A stretch of DNA of 64,000 nucleotides from Streptomyces bungoensis (lineage in GTDB: Bacteria; Actinomycetota; Actinomycetes; Streptomycetales; Streptomycetaceae): contig NZ_KQ948877.1 in assembly GCF_001514215.1 (NCBI RefSeq), positions 1 to 64,000 of the forward strand. Reading direction: 5' to 3'. This document shows positions 16,636 through 27,931 of the stretch, in pieces. The notes below the pieces were generated by a model. The model saw nothing but the letters and a program-made list of their open reading frames with translations. It did not search any database and was not told the DNA's origin. The position numbers and the translations under genes were made by a program. Within the stretch, counting starts at the first letter, position 1. Every line of letters begins with the position of its first letter.

Positions 16636-16703
16636 GGCCGTTGCTCAGTACGTCAGAAGGAAACCGACCGTCCCAGGCCCGACCGGCAAGGAGACCAGCC
16701 CCC

Positions 16704-19514
<2,811 letters not shown>

Positions 19515-19541
19515 CCTGCGGCGCTTCAGCCCGTCGAGCCT

Positions 19542-19575
19542 GGGCCGGGTCCCCTTCGGGGGGCCCGGCCCCTTT
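19542..19575 (+). terminator. secA terminator
   Basis: A GC-rich stem (GGGCCGGGTCCCC pairing with GGGGGGCCCGGCCC) closes on a TTC loop and is followed by CTTT, 27 bp after the secA stop. Confidence 0.85.
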
Positions 19576-19631
19576 GCGTCCGGCGGAGTCGCGCGAGGGC
19601 GTTGCGCAGTGCCCTGTGCCGCTGCCCGCAG

Positions 19632-20117
19632 CTACGTGGGGTCCACCGTGCGTGGCGGCCGTGGCCCCAGTTCCACCGCCGTGCAGCGCCAACGGTGGTC
19701 GGGGCCCTGTTCCAGGCGGAAGGCCATGGCGCGCAGCTGGTTGCCGGCGGCGATGCGGGCGAAGACCTCCAGGGCGCCGGTGCGGGGGACGTAGTAGCCG
19801 ATGTCGCGGACGACGGGGCGGGTGCCGCGGGTGCGCAGGGGGCCGCGTTCGGCGAGGCGGGCGAGCTCGTCGTAGGCGCGGCCCGCGGTGTGCCGGAGCA
19901 TCCAGTGGACGGGCCGCTGGCCGCTCAGCACGGCCAGCAGGCGGTCGGCGAAGACGTCGGTGGGGCGCGGCTGCGCCACGGCCGTCGCCGGCGCGGTGGC
20001 GGTCCTGCCGCGGACCGGGGTGCGGGGCGGGGCACCGCCCGGGCGGCGGGAGTCGTGGCGGGTCGGGGGGCGGTGGCGCGGGCGGGGCTGTGCGGTGCGG
20101 CTCATGACCTTGTTCAT
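19632..20117 (-). CDS. Rv3235-family small protein (DUF6459-like)
   Basis: 161-residue protein with a 50-residue basic, Arg/Pro-rich N-terminus and a compact C-terminal domain (from FADRLLAVLSGQRPVHWMLRH to RWRCTAVELGPR). This architecture and its position beside secA match the actinobacterial Rv3235 family. In mycobacteria the homologue also lies next to secA1, hinting at a link to export or translation, but no function is established. Two Met starts are possible (20117 and 20105); the first has GGGGA 5-6 nt upstream. It is convergent with secA. Confidence 0.7.
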   Translation of the reverse strand: MNKVMSRTAQPRPRHRPPTRHDSRRPGGAPPRTPVRGRTATAPATAVAQPRPTDVFADRLLAVLSGQRPVHWMLRHTAGRAYDELARLAERGPLRTRGTRPVVRDIGYYVPRTGALEVFARIAAGNQLRAMAFRLEQGPDHRWRCTAVELGPRPPRTVDPT

Positions 20118-20407
20118 GGGGGTCCCCGTTTCGAGGGCCCGGAGCGTACCGGGCGGTAACTAGCTGGTGGGGATCTTGTACGGGGGCGGGGTCCGCGAGA
20201 GCAAGGAAGGCGGGGCTCGTGGCGAGGGGCCCGGAAGTTCACTTATCCGAGGGACGGCGGGCCGCGGAAACCCCGGGGACGAGCGGGGGGACCGGGTGAC
20301 ACGGGCGGTGCCGGGTTGACGGGGTCGGGGGTGTGGACGGGGACCCGAAAGGGGACGGGCGCACGTATCCTGAAGGCCCGTCGGTGACCAGGAAAGAGCG
20401 GCCAGCC

Positions 20408-20920
20408 ATGCGCGTCTACGTCCCCCTGACCCTTCCCGGTCTCGCCGAGGCGTACAAGACGGGTGAGCTGGGGAGCGGCCCCTCCGTCGCCTACGCGGTG
20501 ACTCCCGGGCTGCGCGAGTGGTACCTCTCCGACGACATCGAGGAGCTGGAGTACGCCGCGCTGAGCCGCGCCGCGCTGGCCTCGCTGCGGCTGCTGGCGG
20601 CCGATCCGGGTGCGGCACGGCGCCGGGTGGTCGTGGCCGTCGACGTCGCCGACGGGGCGGCCACGGCGGACCCCGACCGCGGACTCGACCCGGCCGCGCT
20701 GGGGGAGGTGACGGTCGCCGGAACGATGCCGCTGGCCAAGGCCGCCGCCGTGCACGTGGACGCCGGCGACGCCGAGGAGGACGTGGCCGCGGCGGCGCGG
20801 GCGCTCGAGGCGGCGGACGGCGGTGACGACGACGCGCAGTTCGTCGTGGACGGGGCCGAGGACCACGAGCTGCTGTGGTTCGCCACGCAGGAGATCGCCA
20901 ACCTGGTCGACGGGGTCTGA
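20408..20920 (+). CDS. DUF6912 family protein
   Basis: 170-residue conserved actinobacterial protein with the opening MRVYVPLTLPGLAEAY and closing DHELLWFATQEIANLVDGV. It is acidic, has no membrane segment and is probably cytosolic. The ATG at 20408 is the family start; AGGAAAG lies about 10 nt upstream and a -10-like TATCCT (20366-20371) would give a short leader. No catalytic motif is visible. Function unknown; it is often found near the secA locus. Confidence 0.75.
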   Translation: MRVYVPLTLPGLAEAYKTGELGSGPSVAYAVTPGLREWYLSDDIEELEYAALSRAALASLRLLAADPGAARRRVVVAVDVADGAATADPDRGLDPAALGEVTVAGTMPLAKAAAVHVDAGDAEEDVAAAARALEAADGGDDDAQFVVDGAEDHELLWFATQEIANLVDGV

Positions 20921-21021
20921 CCCGGCCCCCGCTCCCCGCTGCTCCCTCCCCGCCCCCGACTGCTCCGGCCCGCTCCGGCCGTCCGCCGTGATTGTCGGTG
21001 GGGGCGGGTACGGTCTTGGAC

Positions 21022-21690
21022 ATGGGGACGCACGCAGGGGCGCACATCGTGTGGGACTGGAACGGGACCCTGTTCCACGACAACGACGCGATCGTCGGGG
21101 CGACGAACGCGGCCTTCGCCGAGCTGGGGCTGGCGCCGATCACGCTGGAGCAGTACCGGACGCTGTACTGCGTGCCGGTGCCGAAGTTCTACGAGCGGCT
21201 GCTCGGGCGGCTGCCCACGGACACCGAGTGGGAGCTGATGGACTCCGTCTTCCACCGGTGCTACACGGAGCACCGGGTGCGGTGCGGGCTGACCCGGGGG
21301 GCGGCGGAGCTGCTCGCGGGGTGGCGCTCGGCGGGCAACAGCCAGTCGCTGCTGAGCATGTACGGGCACGAGGACCTGGTGCCCCTGGTGCGGGGGTTCG
21401 GGATCGAGGCGCACTTCATACGGGTCGACGGGCGCACGGGGCCGTCCGGCGGCAGCAAGGCCGAGCACATGGTGCGGCACCTCGAGGCGCTGAGCGGGAG
21501 GGTGGAGCCCCGCCGGACCGTGGTGATCGGTGACGCCGCGGACGACGCGGTGGCCGCCGGGCACGTGGGCGCGCGGGCGGTGCTGTACAGCGGGGGATCG
21601 CACAGCAGAGCCAGCCTGGAGGGCGTGGGGGCGCCGGTGGTGGACACCCTGGCCGAGGCGGTCGAGCAGGCGCAGCGGATGGCCGCGTAG
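21022..21690 (+). CDS. HAD-superfamily hydrolase with DxN motif I
   Basis: 222-residue HAD-like hydrolase. Motif I is WDWNGTLFHD, so the nucleophile Asp12 is present but the usual second Asp (acid/base) is Asn14. Motif II is likely SQSLLSMYG, the motif III Lys lies in SGGSKAEHM, and motif IV is VVIGDAADD. The cap region between 20 and 90 is alpha-helical, of the phosphoglycolate phosphatase/beta-phosphoglucomutase type. The ATG at 21022 is 7 nt after TACGGT (21009-21014), a -10-like element, so the mRNA may be leaderless. Substrate unknown; the Asn may alter or slow dephosphorylation. Confidence 0.85.
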   Translation: MGTHAGAHIVWDWNGTLFHDNDAIVGATNAAFAELGLAPITLEQYRTLYCVPVPKFYERLLGRLPTDTEWELMDSVFHRCYTEHRVRCGLTRGAAELLAGWRSAGNSQSLLSMYGHEDLVPLVRGFGIEAHFIRVDGRTGPSGGSKAEHMVRHLEALSGRVEPRRTVVIGDAADDAVAAGHVGARAVLYSGGSHSRASLEGVGAPVVDTLAEAVEQAQRMAA

Positions 21691-21693
21691 CCG

Positions 21694-22251
21694 CTAGGCC
21701 CGTTCCCGCAGCACCCCGAGGAACTCCCGCATCCAGCTCGCGACGTCCGGCCAGGCGCGGGCGGAGACCAGGGTGCCGTCGGCCACCGTCCCGGTGTCCT
21801 CGAAGTGGGCGCCGGCGACCTGCATGTCGAGCTCCAGGGCGGGATGGGCGGTGACCCGGCGGCCCCGGAGGCTGTCGATGGCGGCGGTCAGCAGGGCGCC
21901 GTGGCAGATCTGGGCGACCGGCTTGTCGGCGTCGAAGAACGCCTTGAGGATCTTGCGCAGCTCCAGGTCGTTGCGCAGGTACTCGGGGGCCCGGCCGCCG
22001 GGGATCACGAGGGCCGCGTAGGCACCGGGGTCGACCTCGCAGAAGGCGAGGTCCGCGGGCCAGGTGTAGCCGGGCTTCTCGGTGTAGGTGTCGTAGCCGG
22101 GCTCGACGTCGTGGACGACGAAGCGGAGCGTCTTGCGGGCGGGGGCCGCGATGTCGACGTCGTAGCCCTCCTCGCGCAGGCGCTGGTAGGGATAGAGGAC
22201 TCCCAGGGACTCCGCGGCGTCACCGGTGATGATGAGGATCTTCGCGGGCAT
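21694..22251 (-). CDS. DJ-1/PfpI family protein
   Basis: 185-residue class-I glutamine-amidotransferase-like protein of the DJ-1/PfpI group. The nucleophile elbow is VAQICHGALL (Cys116-His117) and the conserved acidic residue lies in PGGRAPEYLR (Glu90). Members are proteases, deglycases or hydratases for reactive carbonyls; which applies is uncertain. The start has AGGAGGAGC at good spacing. It is convergent with the HAD gene, 3 bp apart, and divergent from the gdh leader. Confidence 0.88.
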   Translation of the reverse strand: MPAKILIITGDAAESLGVLYPYQRLREEGYDVDIAAPARKTLRFVVHDVEPGYDTYTEKPGYTWPADLAFCEVDPGAYAALVIPGGRAPEYLRNDLELRKILKAFFDADKPVAQICHGALLTAAIDSLRGRRVTAHPALELDMQVAGAHFEDTGTVADGTLVSARAWPDVASWMREFLGVLRERA

Positions 22252-22792
22252 GTCGGCTCCTCCTGGGCGGGCACGGCCCCTCCGCTCTCAGGGTGCGACC
22301 TGGACCCGCACGCCGCGACCGGATCCGCACCGCACCCCGGATACGCCACCCGCGCGCGCCCCGCCCCTGTGCAGAACGTCAAACTTCACCCCCAGGTTTT
22401 GTACACATACGGCTCATGACGACCCCCCGGTGAGGAGCGATAGCCTTGTGGCGTGATCAGCGCGATAGCTCGCGGGGGCGACGCCGCCCCTGCCTTGCGC
22501 CCGGGTCGCACGGAGCACCTCCGTGGCCGGGCGGCGGTCGCTGGTCTTCGCGGGCGGGACGGGGGCGCGGAAGCCCCCAGGACGCCGGACACGGCCCGGG
22601 ACAGGGCGGTGCCGAGAGCAGCGTCACATCCGACAGGCCCCTCCGGAATGGCCGAATACCCCCCGCTCATCTCATCCCGCGGCATAGCGTCGGATCGGAC
22701 CGGACACCCCGGGCCGTGGCGTCGGGCCGGGGGGAAAGAGACCGTACTTCCTTCTACGTCACGCAACGGCGCGCGACAGGAGCCAGAGGACA
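22252..22792. promoter_or_regulatory. 541-bp region upstream of gdh
   Basis: No secure gene. A -10-like TAGCCT (22441-22446) lies 6 nt before a GTG at 22453 that opens a 133-codon frame overlapping the first 62 bp of gdh; its third-position G+C is only moderate and falls toward the 3' end, so it is treated as non-coding or a leader. The region should contain the promoters of gdh and the pfpI-like gene. Confidence 0.35.
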
Positions 22793-25700
22793 ATGCAGAC
22801 CAAGCTGGACGAAGCCAAGGCCGAGCTGCTCGAACGGGCCGCCCGGGTAGCTGAGAACAGCCCGGTCGGGGGGCACCTACCGACCGGGACCACGGGCGAG
22901 GGCACGGCCGGCACTCCCGACAGCGAGTCCGTGCTCGCGTTCCTCCAGCGCTACTACCTGCACACCGCCCCGGAAGACCTCGCGGACCGCGACCCGGTCG
23001 ACGTCTTCGGCGCCGCGGTCTCGCACTACCGGCTCGCCGAGAGCCGGCCGCAGGGCACCGCCAACGTGCGGGTGCACACCCCGACCGTGGAGGAGAACGG
23101 GTGGACCTGCAGCCACTCCGTGGTGGAGGTCGTCACCGACGACATGCCCTTCCTGGTCGACTCGGTCACCAATGAGCTGACCCGGCAGGGCCGCGGGATC
23201 CACGTCGTCATCCACCCGCAGGTCGCCGTCCGCCGGGACGTCACCGGCAAGCTCATCGAGGTGCTGCCGACCGTGCGCACCCGCGACCTGCCGCACGACG
23301 GGCACGTCGAGTCCTGGATCCACGTCGAGATCGACCGGGAGACGGACCGCTCCGACCTCAAGCAGATCTCCGCCGACCTGCTGCGCGTGCTGTCCGACGT
23401 CCGCGAGGCCGTCGAGGACTGGGAGAAGATGCGGGACGCGGCGATCCGGATCGCCGACGGCCTGCAGGACGAGCCCACCCCCGCCGACCTGCCCGGACCC
23501 GAGGTCGAGGAGGCCCGCGAGCTGCTGCGCTGGCTGTCCGACGACCACTTCACCTTCCTCGGCTTCCGCGAGTACCAGCTGCGCGGCGACGACACGCTCG
23601 CCGCCGTGCCCGGCACCGGGCTCGGCATACTGCGCTCGGACCCGCAGCACGCAGCCGACGACCAGCACCCGGTCAGCCCGTCCTTCGAACGCCTGCCGGC
23701 CGACGCCCGGGCCAAGGCCCGCGAGCACAAGCTGCTCGTCCTGACCAAGGCCAACAGCCGGGCCACCGTGCACCGGCCGTCGTACCTGGACTACATCGGC
23801 GTCAAGAAGTTCGACGAGCAGGGCAACGTCGTCGGTGAGCGGCGCTTCCTCGGCCTGTTCTCCTCCGCCGCCTACACCGAGTCCGTGCGCCGGGTCCCGG
23901 TGATCCGCCGCAAGGTGGAGGAGGTGCTGGAGCGCGCCGGGTTCTCGCCGCACAGCCACGACGGCCGCGACCTGCTGCAGATCCTGGAGACCTACCCGCG
24001 CGACGAGCTGTTCCAGACCCCGGCCGTCGAGCTGCAGTCCATCGTCACGAGCGTCCTCTACCTGCAGGAGCGGCGGCGCCTGCGGCTCTACCTGCGCCAG
24101 GACGAGTACGGCCGCTACTACTCGGCCCTCGTCTACCTCCCGCGGGACCGCTACACCACCGGCGTCCGGCTGCGGATCATCGAGATCCTGAAGGAGGAGC
24201 TGAACGGCGTCAGCGTCGACTTCACCGCCTGGAACACCGAGTCGATCCTGTCCCGGCTGCACTTCGTCGTCCGCGTCCTGCCGGGCACCGAGCTGCCCGA
24301 GCTGTCCGACGCCGACAAGGAGCGCATCGAGGCACGCCTGGTGGAGGCCGCCCGCTCCTGGACCGACGCGTTCGCCGAGGCGCTCACCGCCGAGTGCGGC
24401 GAGGAGCACGCGGCCGAGGTGCTGCGCCGCTACAACAACGCCTTCCCCGAGGGCTACAAGGCGGACCACTCCCCGCGCGCCGCGGTCGCCGACCTCTCCC
24501 ACCTGGAGGCGCTGGGCGAGGACAAGACCTTCAGCCTGAGCCTGTACGAGCCGGTGGGCGCCGGGCCCGAGGAGCGCCGGTTCAAGATCTACCAGAAGGG
24601 CGGCTCGGTCTCCCTCTCGCACGTGCTGCCGGTGCTCAGCCGCCTCGGCGTCGAGGTCACCGACGAGCGGCCGTACGAGCTGCGCTGCGCGGACCGCACC
24701 ACCGCCTGGATCTACGACTTCGGGCTGCGCATGCCCCGCTCGGCCGGCGCCGCCGGGGACCTCGGCGACGACGCGCGCGAGCGGTTCCAGGAGGCGTTCG
24801 CGGCGACCTGGACGGGCAAGGCGGAGAACGACGGGTTCAACGCCCTGGTGCTCAGCGCCGGGCTCAGCTGGCGGCAGGCGATGGTGCTGCGCGCCTACGC
24901 CAAGTACCTGCGGCAGGCCGGCTCCACCTTCAGCCAGGACTACATGGAGGACACCCTCCGCAACAACGTCCACACCACCCGGCTGCTGGTGTCCCTCTTC
25001 GAGGCGCGCATGTCGCCGGAGCGGCAGAAGGCCGGTCTGGAGATCACCGACGCGCTCCTGGAGGAGCTGGACGCGGCCCTGGACCAGGTGGCGAGCCTGG
25101 ACGAGGACCGCATCCTGCGCTCGTTCCTCACCGTCATCAAGGCCACCCTGCGCACCAACTTCTTCCAGCAGACGGTCGACGGCGAGCCGCACGACTACGT
25201 CTCCATGAAGTTCGACCCGCAGGCCATCCCGGACCTGCCCGCGCCGCGCCCGGCGTACGAGATCTGGGTGTACTCGCCGCGCGTCGAGGGCGTGCACCTG
25301 CGCTTCGGCAAGGTCGCCCGAGGCGGCCTGCGCTGGTCGGACCGCCGCGAGGACTTCCGCACCGAGATCCTCGGCCTGGTCAAGGCGCAGATGGTGAAGA
25401 ACACCGTCATCGTGCCGGTCGGCGCCAAGGGCGGCTTCGTCGCCAAGCAGCTCCCGGACCCGGCCGTGGACCGGGACGCGTGGCTCGCCGAGGGCGTCGC
25501 CAGCTACAAGACCTTCATCTCGGCGCTGCTCGACATCACCGACAACATGGTGGCCGGAGAGGTCGTGCCGCCGAAGGACGTCGTACGGCACGACGGGGAC
25601 GACACCTACCTGGTGGTCGCGGCCGACAAGGGCACCGCGACGTTCTCCGACATCGCCAACGGGGTCGCCGGGCAGTACAACTTCTGGCTCGGCGACGCCT

Positions 25701-27730
25701 TCGCCTCCGGCGGCTCGGCCGGCTACGACCACAAGGGCATGGGCATCACCGCGCGCGGCGCCTGGGAGTCCGTGAAGCGGCACTTCCGCGAGCTGGGCGT
25801 CGACACCCAGGCGGAGGACTTCACCGTCGTCGGCATCGGCGACATGTCCGGTGACGTGTTCGGCAACGGCATGCTGCTCTCGGAGCACATCCGCCTGGTC
25901 GCCGCCTTCGACCACCGGCACATCTTCATCGACCCCGACCCGGACGCGGCCACCTCCTACGCCGAGCGCCGCCGCCTGTTCGAGCTGCCCCGCTCCAGCT
26001 GGGCCGACTACGACACCGGGCTGCTGTCCACGGGCGGCGGCATCTTCCCGCGGACCGCGAAGTCGATCCCGGTCAACAGCCACATCCGGGAGGCCCTCGG
26101 CATCGAGGAGAAGGTCTCCAAGATGACTCCGGCCGACCTGATGAAGGCGATCCTCGAGGCGCCGGTCGACCTGCTGTGGAACGGCGGCATCGGCACGTAC
26201 GTGAAGTCGTCGGCGGAGTCCAACGCCGACGTCGGCGACAAGGCCAACGACGCCATCCGCGTCGACGGCAGCGACCTGCGCGTCAAGGTCGTCGGCGAGG
26301 GCGGCAACCTGGGCCTGACCCAGCTCGGCCGCATCGAGTTCGCGCTGCACGGCGGCCGGATCAACACCGACGCGATCGACAACAGCGCCGGCGTGGACAC
26401 CTCCGACCACGAGGTGAACATCAAGATTTTGCTGAACGGCCTGGTCGCGGACGGCGACATGACCGTCAAGCAGCGCAACAAGCTGCTCGCCGAGATGACC
26501 GACGAGGTCGGCGCGCTGGTGCTGCGCAACAACTACGCGCAGAACACCGCGATCGCCAACGCCCTCGCCCAGTCCAAGGACATGCTCCACGCCCAGCAGC
26601 GGTTCATCCGCCACCTGGTCCGCGAGGGCCACCTGGACCGGGCGCTGGAGTTCCTGCCCACCGACCGCCAGATCCGCGAGCGCCTCGGGCAGGGCCAGGG
26701 CCTGACCAGCCCGGAGACGGCCGTCCTGCTGGCGTACACGAAGATCACGGTCGCCGAGGAGCTGCTGCACACCTCCCTGCCGGACGACCCGTACCTGCAC
26801 GGCCTGCTGGAGGCGTACTTCCCGTCGGCGCTGCGCGAGCGGTTCCCGGACGCCATCCACACCCACCCGCTGAGCCGCGAGATCACCACGACCGTGCTGG
26901 TCAACGACACGGTCAACACGGGCGGTACGACGTACCTGCACCGCCTGCGCGAGGAGACCGGTGCCTCGCTGGAGGAGATCGTCCGCGCCCAGACCGCGGC
27001 CCGCGCGATCTTCCGCTCGGCGCCGGTGTGGGACGCGGTCGAGGAGCTGGACAACCAGGTCGACGCGGCCGTCCAGACCCGCATCCGCCTGCACTCGCGC
27101 CGCCTGGTCGAGCGCGGTACGCGCTGGCTGCTCAACAACCGGCCGCAGCCGCTGCAGCTCGCCGAGACGGTCGAGTTCTTCGCCGAGCGGGTCGAGCACG
27201 TCTGGCAGCAGCTGCCGAAGCTGCTGCGCGGCGCGGACCTGGAGTGGTACCAGTTCGTGTACGACGAGCTGTCCGCGGCCGGTGTCCCGGACGAACTCGC
27301 CACGCGTGTCGCCGGGTTCTCCTCCGCCTTCCCGACGCTGGACATCGTCTCGGTGGCCGACCGCATGGGCAGGGAGCCGCTGGACGTCGCCGAGGTCTAC
27401 TACGACCTCGCGGACCGGCTCAGCATCACCCAGCTCATGGACCGCATCATCGAGCTGCCCCGCGCCGACCGCTGGCAGTCCATGGCCCGCGCCTCCATCC
27501 GCGAGGACCTGTACGCGGCCCACGCGGCGCTCACCGCGGACGTCCTCGCGGTCGGCAACGGCACCTCGACGCCCGAGCAGCGCTTCGAGGCCTGGGAGCA
27601 GAAGAACGCGCCGATCCTGAGCCGGGCGCGCACCACCCTGGAGGAGATCCGCGGTTCGGACTCCTTCGACCTTGCCAACCTGTCGGTGGCGATGCGCACG
27701 ATGCGGACGCTGCTGCGCACGCATTCGTAG
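22793..27730 (+). CDS. gdhB: NAD-specific glutamate dehydrogenase, 180-kDa class
   Basis: 1645-residue giant NAD-dependent glutamate dehydrogenase that oxidatively deaminates glutamate to 2-oxoglutarate and ammonia in catabolism. Length and layout match the L-GDH180 group: an N-terminal ACT-like regulatory half (to about residue 700), a catalytic core with RVARGGLRWSDRREDF (about 840) and KNTVIVPVGAKGGFV (Lys for substrate binding), a NAD-binding part with GIGDMSGDVFGNGM (about 1015) and VVGEGGNLG, and a long C-terminal helical domain. AGAGGA precedes the ATG. It is monocistronic with a large terminator. Symbol is by family convention in Streptomyces. Confidence 0.93.
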   Translation: MQTKLDEAKAELLERAARVAENSPVGGHLPTGTTGEGTAGTPDSESVLAFLQRYYLHTAPEDLADRDPVDVFGAAVSHYRLAESRPQGTANVRVHTPTVEENGWTCSHSVVEVVTDDMPFLVDSVTNELTRQGRGIHVVIHPQVAVRRDVTGKLIEVLPTVRTRDLPHDGHVESWIHVEIDRETDRSDLKQISADLLRVLSDVREAVEDWEKMRDAAIRIADGLQDEPTPADLPGPEVEEARELLRWLSDDHFTFLGFREYQLRGDDTLAAVPGTGLGILRSDPQHAADDQHPVSPSFERLPADARAKAREHKLLVLTKANSRATVHRPSYLDYIGVKKFDEQGNVVGERRFLGLFSSAAYTESVRRVPVIRRKVEEVLERAGFSPHSHDGRDLLQILETYPRDELFQTPAVELQSIVTSVLYLQERRRLRLYLRQDEYGRYYSALVYLPRDRYTTGVRLRIIEILKEELNGVSVDFTAWNTESILSRLHFVVRVLPGTELPELSDADKERIEARLVEAARSWTDAFAEALTAECGEEHAAEVLRRYNNAFPEGYKADHSPRAAVADLSHLEALGEDKTFSLSLYEPVGAGPEERRFKIYQKGGSVSLSHVLPVLSRLGVEVTDERPYELRCADRTTAWIYDFGLRMPRSAGAAGDLGDDARERFQEAFAATWTGKAENDGFNALVLSAGLSWRQAMVLRAYAKYLRQAGSTFSQDYMEDTLRNNVHTTRLLVSLFEARMSPERQKAGLEITDALLEELDAALDQVASLDEDRILRSFLTVIKATLRTNFFQQTVDGEPHDYVSMKFDPQAIPDLPAPRPAYEIWVYSPRVEGVHLRFGKVARGGLRWSDRREDFRTEILGLVKAQMVKNTVIVPVGAKGGFVAKQLPDPAVDRDAWLAEGVASYKTFISALLDITDNMVAGEVVPPKDVVRHDGDDTYLVVAADKGTATFSDIANGVAGQYNFWLGDAFASGGSAGYDHKGMGITARGAWESVKRHFRELGVDTQAEDFTVVGIGDMSGDVFGNGMLLSEHIRLVAAFDHRHIFIDPDPDAATSYAERRRLFELPRSSWADYDTGLLSTGGGIFPRTAKSIPVNSHIREALGIEEKVSKMTPADLMKAILEAPVDLLWNGGIGTYVKSSAESNADVGDKANDAIRVDGSDLRVKVVGEGGNLGLTQLGRIEFALHGGRINTDAIDNSAGVDTSDHEVNIKILLNGLVADGDMTVKQRNKLLAEMTDEVGALVLRNNYAQNTAIANALAQSKDMLHAQQRFIRHLVREGHLDRALEFLPTDRQIRERLGQGQGLTSPETAVLLAYTKITVAEELLHTSLPDDPYLHGLLEAYFPSALRERFPDAIHTHPLSREITTTVLVNDTVNTGGTTYLHRLREETGASLEEIVRAQTAARAIFRSAPVWDAVEELDNQVDAAVQTRIRLHSRRLVERGTRWLLNNRPQPLQLAETVEFFAERVEHVWQQLPKLLRGADLEWYQFVYDELSAAGVPDELATRVAGFSSAFPTLDIVSVADRMGREPLDVAEVYYDLADRLSITQLMDRIIELPRADRWQSMARASIREDLYAAHAALTADVLAVGNGTSTPEQRFEAWEQKNAPILSRARTTLEEIRGSDSFDLANLSVAMRTMRTLLRTHS

Positions 27731-27742
27731 TCGTACGGCGCC

Positions 27743-27787
27743 GAGGGCGCCCCGGGCCGGTTCACGCAACCGGGCCGGGGCGCCCTC
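27743..27787. terminator. gdh terminator
   Basis: A 20-bp inverted repeat with a single mismatch (arms beginning GAGGGCGCCCC and ending GGGGCGCCCTC) closes on CACGC, 12 bp after the gdh stop. Confidence 0.9.
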
Positions 27788-27891
27788 GTCTTCGCCGCGG
27801 CCGGCTCACCGCTTCTTGCCTGCTGCTTGCCGAAGTCCAGGACAGAACGCGTGGCCTATTTACCGTTTCCTGCTAGTCGGGGCGCTTCGGC

Positions 27892-27897
27892 TAGGGT
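27892..27897 (+). promoter_or_regulatory. -10 element TAGGGT before a leaderless upstream mini-ORF
   Basis: TAGGGT fits the Streptomyces -10 consensus TAGRRT exactly. It is followed after 7 nt by a GTG at 27905, the distance expected when transcription starts at the start codon. No clear -35 is seen. Confidence 0.5.
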
Positions 27898-27904
27898 CTG
27901 CACT

Positions 27905-27931
27905 GTGACAGCGATCCCCACCGAGAACTGA
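27905..27931 (+). CDS. Possible leaderless 8-codon upstream ORF
   Basis: GTG at 27905 opens an eight-codon frame (VTAIPTEN) whose TGA overlaps the ATG of the downstream membrane-protein gene (TGATG). With the -10 just upstream it would be a leaderless mini-ORF coupling translation into the main gene, which itself lacks a Shine-Dalgarno sequence. No evidence of translation beyond this arrangement. Confidence 0.35.
   Translation: MTAIPTEN

Noticed and set aside
22877..27769. A 1630-codon open frame antisense to gdh
   Set aside because: Mirror of gdh codon bias; no recognisable motif and composition dominated by Val/Arg/Gly/Asp.
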